Assembly: GCF_900113735.1 (NCBI RefSeq)
Contig: NZ_FOQM01000012.1
Coordinates: 106,977 to 170,976, forward strand
DNA length: 64,000 nucleotides
Source: Bradyrhizobium sp. Gha
GTDB taxonomy: Bacteria; Pseudomonadota; Alphaproteobacteria; Rhizobiales; Xanthobacteraceae
Direction: 5' to 3'
Below the pieces are notes generated by a model, which was given only the letters and a program-made list of their open reading frames with translations, had not been told where the DNA came from and ran no database searches. Shown in pieces: positions 60,957 through 64,000 of this stretch. The position numbers and the translations under genes were made by a program. Within the stretch, counting starts at the first letter, position 1, and each line of letters opens with the position of its first letter.

Positions 60957-63755
60957 ATGACGATCGGGATTTCCGGGCCCGGACGGAAGCCGCCAAGGCC
61001 AAGCGCTATGGTGGGATTCATCATCGCGGCCATCATCGTCGTCATCAGCCTGATCCTGCTCGCACTCGTGGGCGACTTCCTGGTCGACTGGATGTGGTTC
61101 TCGTCGATCGGCTACAGCCAAGTCTTCTGGACCACGGTCGGCGTGAAAGCCGTTGTTTTCCTCGTCGTTTTCGCGGCGACCGCGGTCGTCTTGTGGGCGA
61201 ACGCACGGCTTGCACTTGGCCATGCCGGGCGCCGAAGCCGGTTGCCTGCGGCCTTCGCCCCGACGCTCGTGGCCGCTGCGGTGATGCCCGATCCATTTGA
61301 ATTCCTGCGCGAGCGGCTACCGTGGCGCAAGGTGATAACGGTCAGTGCCGGTCTCCTGGCTCTCTTCATCGCCTGGGGAGAAGTCGGCAACTGGAACACC
61401 CTTCTGCGGTTCATCTATCAAGTGCCCTACGGCACCAACGATCCATTGTACGACAAGGACATCGGCTTTTACCTCTTCTCCCTGCCCGCCCTGGTCGGCA
61501 CCAAGAATTGGGCATTGCTGACGCTCTTTATGGGCGCACTGTCCGCCGGATTTATCTACTGGGTGCACGGCGACATCGAGTACCAGGCCCAGCGACGCTC
61601 GATGTCGCCAACGGCGATCTCCCACGGCTCGGCCATTCTCGGCCTGTTCTTTGGCGTGAAGGCGTGGTCCTACGGTCTCGACCGCTATCTCCTGCTGTTC
61701 GGCGACAACGGCGTCGTGGTCGGCGCGGGCTACACAGACGTCAATGTGGAGTTGCCGATCCTGTGGCTCTTGATCGCGCTTTCGATCGTTGCCGCTTTGG
61801 CGGCATGGGCGAACCTGTGGGTGCGTACCTACCGCCTCCCCGCCGCCGCGATTGTGCTGCTGTTCGGTGGCGCCTTCCTGCTATCGGGCGTCATCCCCGG
61901 AATGTTTCAGCGCTTCTACGTCGCGCCGAGCGAGTTGGAGTGGGAGCGGCCCTACATCGAACGCAACATTGCCCTGACCCGGGAGGCCTACAATCTCAGT
62001 CGAATCGCACCGAAGCCGTTCCCTGCGGAACAGACCCTGACCTTCGGGACACTCGAGGCCAACAAGGCCACCATTGACAATATAAGATTGTGGGATTGGC
62101 AACCATTGGCCGACACCTACGCGCAACTGCAGGAGATTCGCACCTACTACAAACTGCGCAACCTCGATGTCGATCGTTACCGGCTCGGCGACAGCTATCA
62201 GAGCGTGATGCTCTCGGCGCGCGAGTTGAACTCCGCGCTGCTGCCAGCCAACGCGCAGACCTGGGTCAACCGCCATATCCTGTTCACCCACGGCAATGGT
62301 GCGGTAATGAGTCCGGTCACGCAAAAGAGCGGTGAAGGACTTCCGCTGCTCTATCTGCGCGATATTCCTCCGGTTGCGCACGGAGGTCCAGACATCCGCG
62401 AGCCGCGTATCTATTACGGGCAGCAGACCGAGGACTACGTCATCGTCAAGGGAACCGTGCCGGAATTCGATTATCCGAAAGGAAAGGATAACGTCTACGC
62501 GTCCTATGACGGCTCCGGCGGCGTGCCGCTGTCGGGCATGGCGCGGAGACTGATCTTCGCCCATCATTTCAGCGACGTGAACCTGCTGCTTTCAGACTAC
62601 ATCGGCGACGACAGCCGAATCATGATCCGGCGCAACGTCCAGAAGCGGGTCGGCACCATCGCCCCGTTCCTCACGCTCGATCGCGATCCCTACCTGGTCA
62701 TCAGCGACGGCCGGATGTTCTGGATCCAGGACGCCTACACGACGAGCGACTATTTTCCTTACGCCCAGCCGGCCCCGGGCCTCAACCTCAACTATATCAG
62801 AAATTCGGTGAAAGTCGTGATCGACGCCTATAACGGCACCGTCGATTTTTACCTGATGGACCCGGCCGACCCGATCGCCGCGACCTATCAGCGAATCTTC
62901 CCGACCCTGTTCAAGCCGTTCGCGGTCATGCCGCACGATCTGCAAAAGCATATTCGCTATCCGGAAGACCTCTTCCTTATCCAGGCGCGACTCTTCCAGA
63001 CCTACCACATGGAAGCTGCCAATGTTTTCTACAACCGCGAGGACCTTTGGCAATTTCCGCGTCAGCCAGCCGGCGACGGCGTCTCTTCAATGGACGGCAC
63101 GACTGCGATGGTTCCTTACTACATCATCATGCGGCTGCCCGGAGAACCGCAAGCCGAGTTCTTCATCATGATCCCGATGGCCCCGAGCCGGCGCGACAAC
63201 ATGATCGCATGGCTTGCCGCGCGCTGCGATGCGCCCGCGTATGGCAAGCTGATCGTGTACGAATTTCCCAAGGAGAAGCTGGTCTATGGGCCGTTCCAGA
63301 TCGAGGCGAGAATTCATCAGAACACGGACATCTCGCAGCAGATATCGCTGTGGAACCAGATGGGGTCGCGGGTGATCCGGGGGAATCTGCTCGTGATCCC
63401 CATCGAGAATTCGATCCTCTATGTGTCGCCACTGTACTTGCGGGCCGAGCAAGGACATTTGCCGGAGCTCAAGCGGGTGATTGCAGCCTATGGCGAGCAT
63501 GTCGTCATGAGGGAGACGCTTGCCGAGGCCCTGTCGGCCCTCTTCGTGGACAACGTACCCGCGTCGGCGGCGCCAGATGCTTCCGCGGAAACACGCAGCG
63601 AAGGGGCCGCGGCGGCACGCGCGCAGGAGGCGCTCGCTCACTACGATCAGGCCATGGAGCGGTTGAAATCGGGCGATTGGGCAGGCTTCGGCAAAGAGAT
63701 TGGCGCGATGCGCGGTATTTTGGACGATATCCGCCGGCAACCGGATAGCCGCTGA
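60957..63755 (+). CDS. UPF0182-family integral membrane protein
   Basis: 932 residues. About seven membrane helices lie in the first 340 residues (for example VGFIIAAIIVVISLILLALV and VVFLVVFAATAVVLWANARL), followed by a large extracytoplasmic portion with NIALTREAYNLSRIAPKPFP and AYTTSDYFPYAQPAPGLNLN, both typical of UPF0182 (COG1615). The last 80 residues are Ala/Glu-rich. The function of the family is unknown. ATG at 60957 gives the longest protein; ATG at 61008 (MVGFIIAA), with AAGG nine bases upstream, is a real alternative. It sits between the intact and decayed permease copies. Confidence 0.88.
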   Translation: MTIGISGPGRKPPRPSAMVGFIIAAIIVVISLILLALVGDFLVDWMWFSSIGYSQVFWTTVGVKAVVFLVVFAATAVVLWANARLALGHAGRRSRLPAAFAPTLVAAAVMPDPFEFLRERLPWRKVITVSAGLLALFIAWGEVGNWNTLLRFIYQVPYGTNDPLYDKDIGFYLFSLPALVGTKNWALLTLFMGALSAGFIYWVHGDIEYQAQRRSMSPTAISHGSAILGLFFGVKAWSYGLDRYLLLFGDNGVVVGAGYTDVNVELPILWLLIALSIVAALAAWANLWVRTYRLPAAAIVLLFGGAFLLSGVIPGMFQRFYVAPSELEWERPYIERNIALTREAYNLSRIAPKPFPAEQTLTFGTLEANKATIDNIRLWDWQPLADTYAQLQEIRTYYKLRNLDVDRYRLGDSYQSVMLSARELNSALLPANAQTWVNRHILFTHGNGAVMSPVTQKSGEGLPLLYLRDIPPVAHGGPDIREPRIYYGQQTEDYVIVKGTVPEFDYPKGKDNVYASYDGSGGVPLSGMARRLIFAHHFSDVNLLLSDYIGDDSRIMIRRNVQKRVGTIAPFLTLDRDPYLVISDGRMFWIQDAYTTSDYFPYAQPAPGLNLNYIRNSVKVVIDAYNGTVDFYLMDPADPIAATYQRIFPTLFKPFAVMPHDLQKHIRYPEDLFLIQARLFQTYHMEAANVFYNREDLWQFPRQPAGDGVSSMDGTTAMVPYYIIMRLPGEPQAEFFIMIPMAPSRRDNMIAWLAARCDAPAYGKLIVYEFPKEKLVYGPFQIEARIHQNTDISQQISLWNQMGSRVIRGNLLVIPIENSILYVSPLYLRAEQGHLPELKRVIAAYGEHVVMRETLAEALSALFVDNVPASAAPDASAETRSEGAAAARAQEALAHYDQAMERLKSGDWAGFGKEIGAMRGILDDIRRQPDSR

Positions 63756-63780
63756 GGTGCCCGAGAAGCACTGTTTTCGC

Positions 63781-63910
63781 AGGCGGCCGAATATTCCGGC
63801 CTCAATGTTAAGCCCATTCTCGGCACAGTCGTGGTGCGGCGTGAGCCTGCTGGCCGCGCTGGATCACCAACGTCTATGCGCAGCGGCTGAGGGAAAAAGC
63901 AGCGGACTAG
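63781..63910 (+). pseudogene. Decayed duplicate of the CUT2 permease 3' end
   Basis: 63781-63836 is a close but diverged match to 60310-60365 (encoding EAAEYSGLN) and 63837-63910 matches 60607-60680 up to and including the TAG stop, with the roughly 240 bases between them deleted. Substitutions are spread along both pieces. It is therefore the remnant of a second permease copy, not a functional gene. Confidence 0.85.
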
Positions 63911-63969
63911 AGCATTTCCTTGCTTAATTGAATCGGAGGGATTCCGGTTTTTGGCGGATTGTGATTCAA

Positions 63970-63997
63970 GATGCTGGCTGGATTGGAGGCCAGCATC
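63970..63997. repeat. Stem-loop at the window end, possible insertion-element terminus
   Basis: GATGCTGGC and GCCAGCATC pair perfectly around TGGATTGGAG. It follows an AT-richer stretch starting AGAGCATTTCC immediately after the permease remnant's TAG. This resembles the end region of an insertion sequence, but the element would continue beyond the window. Confidence 0.35.
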
Positions 63998-64000
63998 GCA

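Overview
The window looks like chromosomal DNA of a Bradyrhizobium-type alphaproteobacterium (order Hyphomicrobiales). It is GC-rich. Its core is a long minus-strand run, rpsB-tsf-pyrH-frr-uppS-cdsA-dxr-rseP-bamA-lpxD-fabZ-lpxA-lpxI-lpxB, followed to the left by gltA, gltX and comEC, an order I recall from this group. LpxI instead of LpxH, an extended S2 protein and GTTC-N7-GTTC LexA boxes fit the same lineage. The assignment rests on gene content and order, because no rRNA or tRNA gene is present.

Layout. 1-6 kb: 5' part of comEC, a DUF2171 protein, a SnoaL-like protein and glnS (minus), then gltX and gltA (plus). 6-13.6 kb: an accessory block with a glutathione S-transferase remnant, a ROK repressor with a palindromic operator, a CUT1 sugar ABC transporter and a short-chain dehydrogenase in one tightly coupled operon, and a DUF1269 coiled-coil protein. 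14-29 kb: the translation, isoprenoid, lipid A and outer-membrane assembly block. 29-37 kb: a secreted caspase-fold protein that lacks its catalytic residues, a periplasmic beta-carbonic anhydrase, dnaE, and just upstream of dnaE an unlisted 32-residue membrane peptide behind two LexA boxes. 37-47 kb: an accessory stretch between dnaE and lolD (beta-barrel protein, transglutaminase-like protein, DapA-family aldolase, TetR/EamA pair, serine hydrolase, bicovalent-type flavin oxidase, XRE regulator divergent from a reductase). 47-50.6 kb: lolD, a lolC/E-type gene and proS. 50.7-56.3 kb: a copper operon (DUF2946, TonB receptor, PCuAC, YcnI, CopC-CopD) in which two adjacent genes each carry a one-base frameshift. 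57-64 kb: an RbsABC-type sugar transporter, a UPF0182 membrane protein, and a decayed second copy of the transporter permease.

How it works together. The 14-29 kb block links ribosome and nucleotide supply to cell-envelope growth: UppS makes the lipid carrier, CdsA phospholipid precursors, Dxr isoprenoids, FabZ/LpxA/LpxD/LpxI/LpxB lipid A, and BamA and RseP serve the outer membrane. LolD with LolC/E adds lipoprotein export. The two sugar transporters are of different classes (CUT1 and CUT2), each behind its own candidate operator. The copper cluster has an outer-membrane receptor, periplasmic chaperones and an inner-membrane CopD-type importer, and so reads as a copper acquisition route.

The most interesting signal is the SOS-type short membrane peptide at 36754-36852. 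Its promoter elements are interleaved with two alphaproteobacterial LexA motifs, and its size, topology and control resemble the Caulobacter division inhibitor SidA. Others are the pseudo-caspase with a long proline-rich tail, the paired frameshifts in the copper operon, and the duplicated permease end flanking UPF0182.
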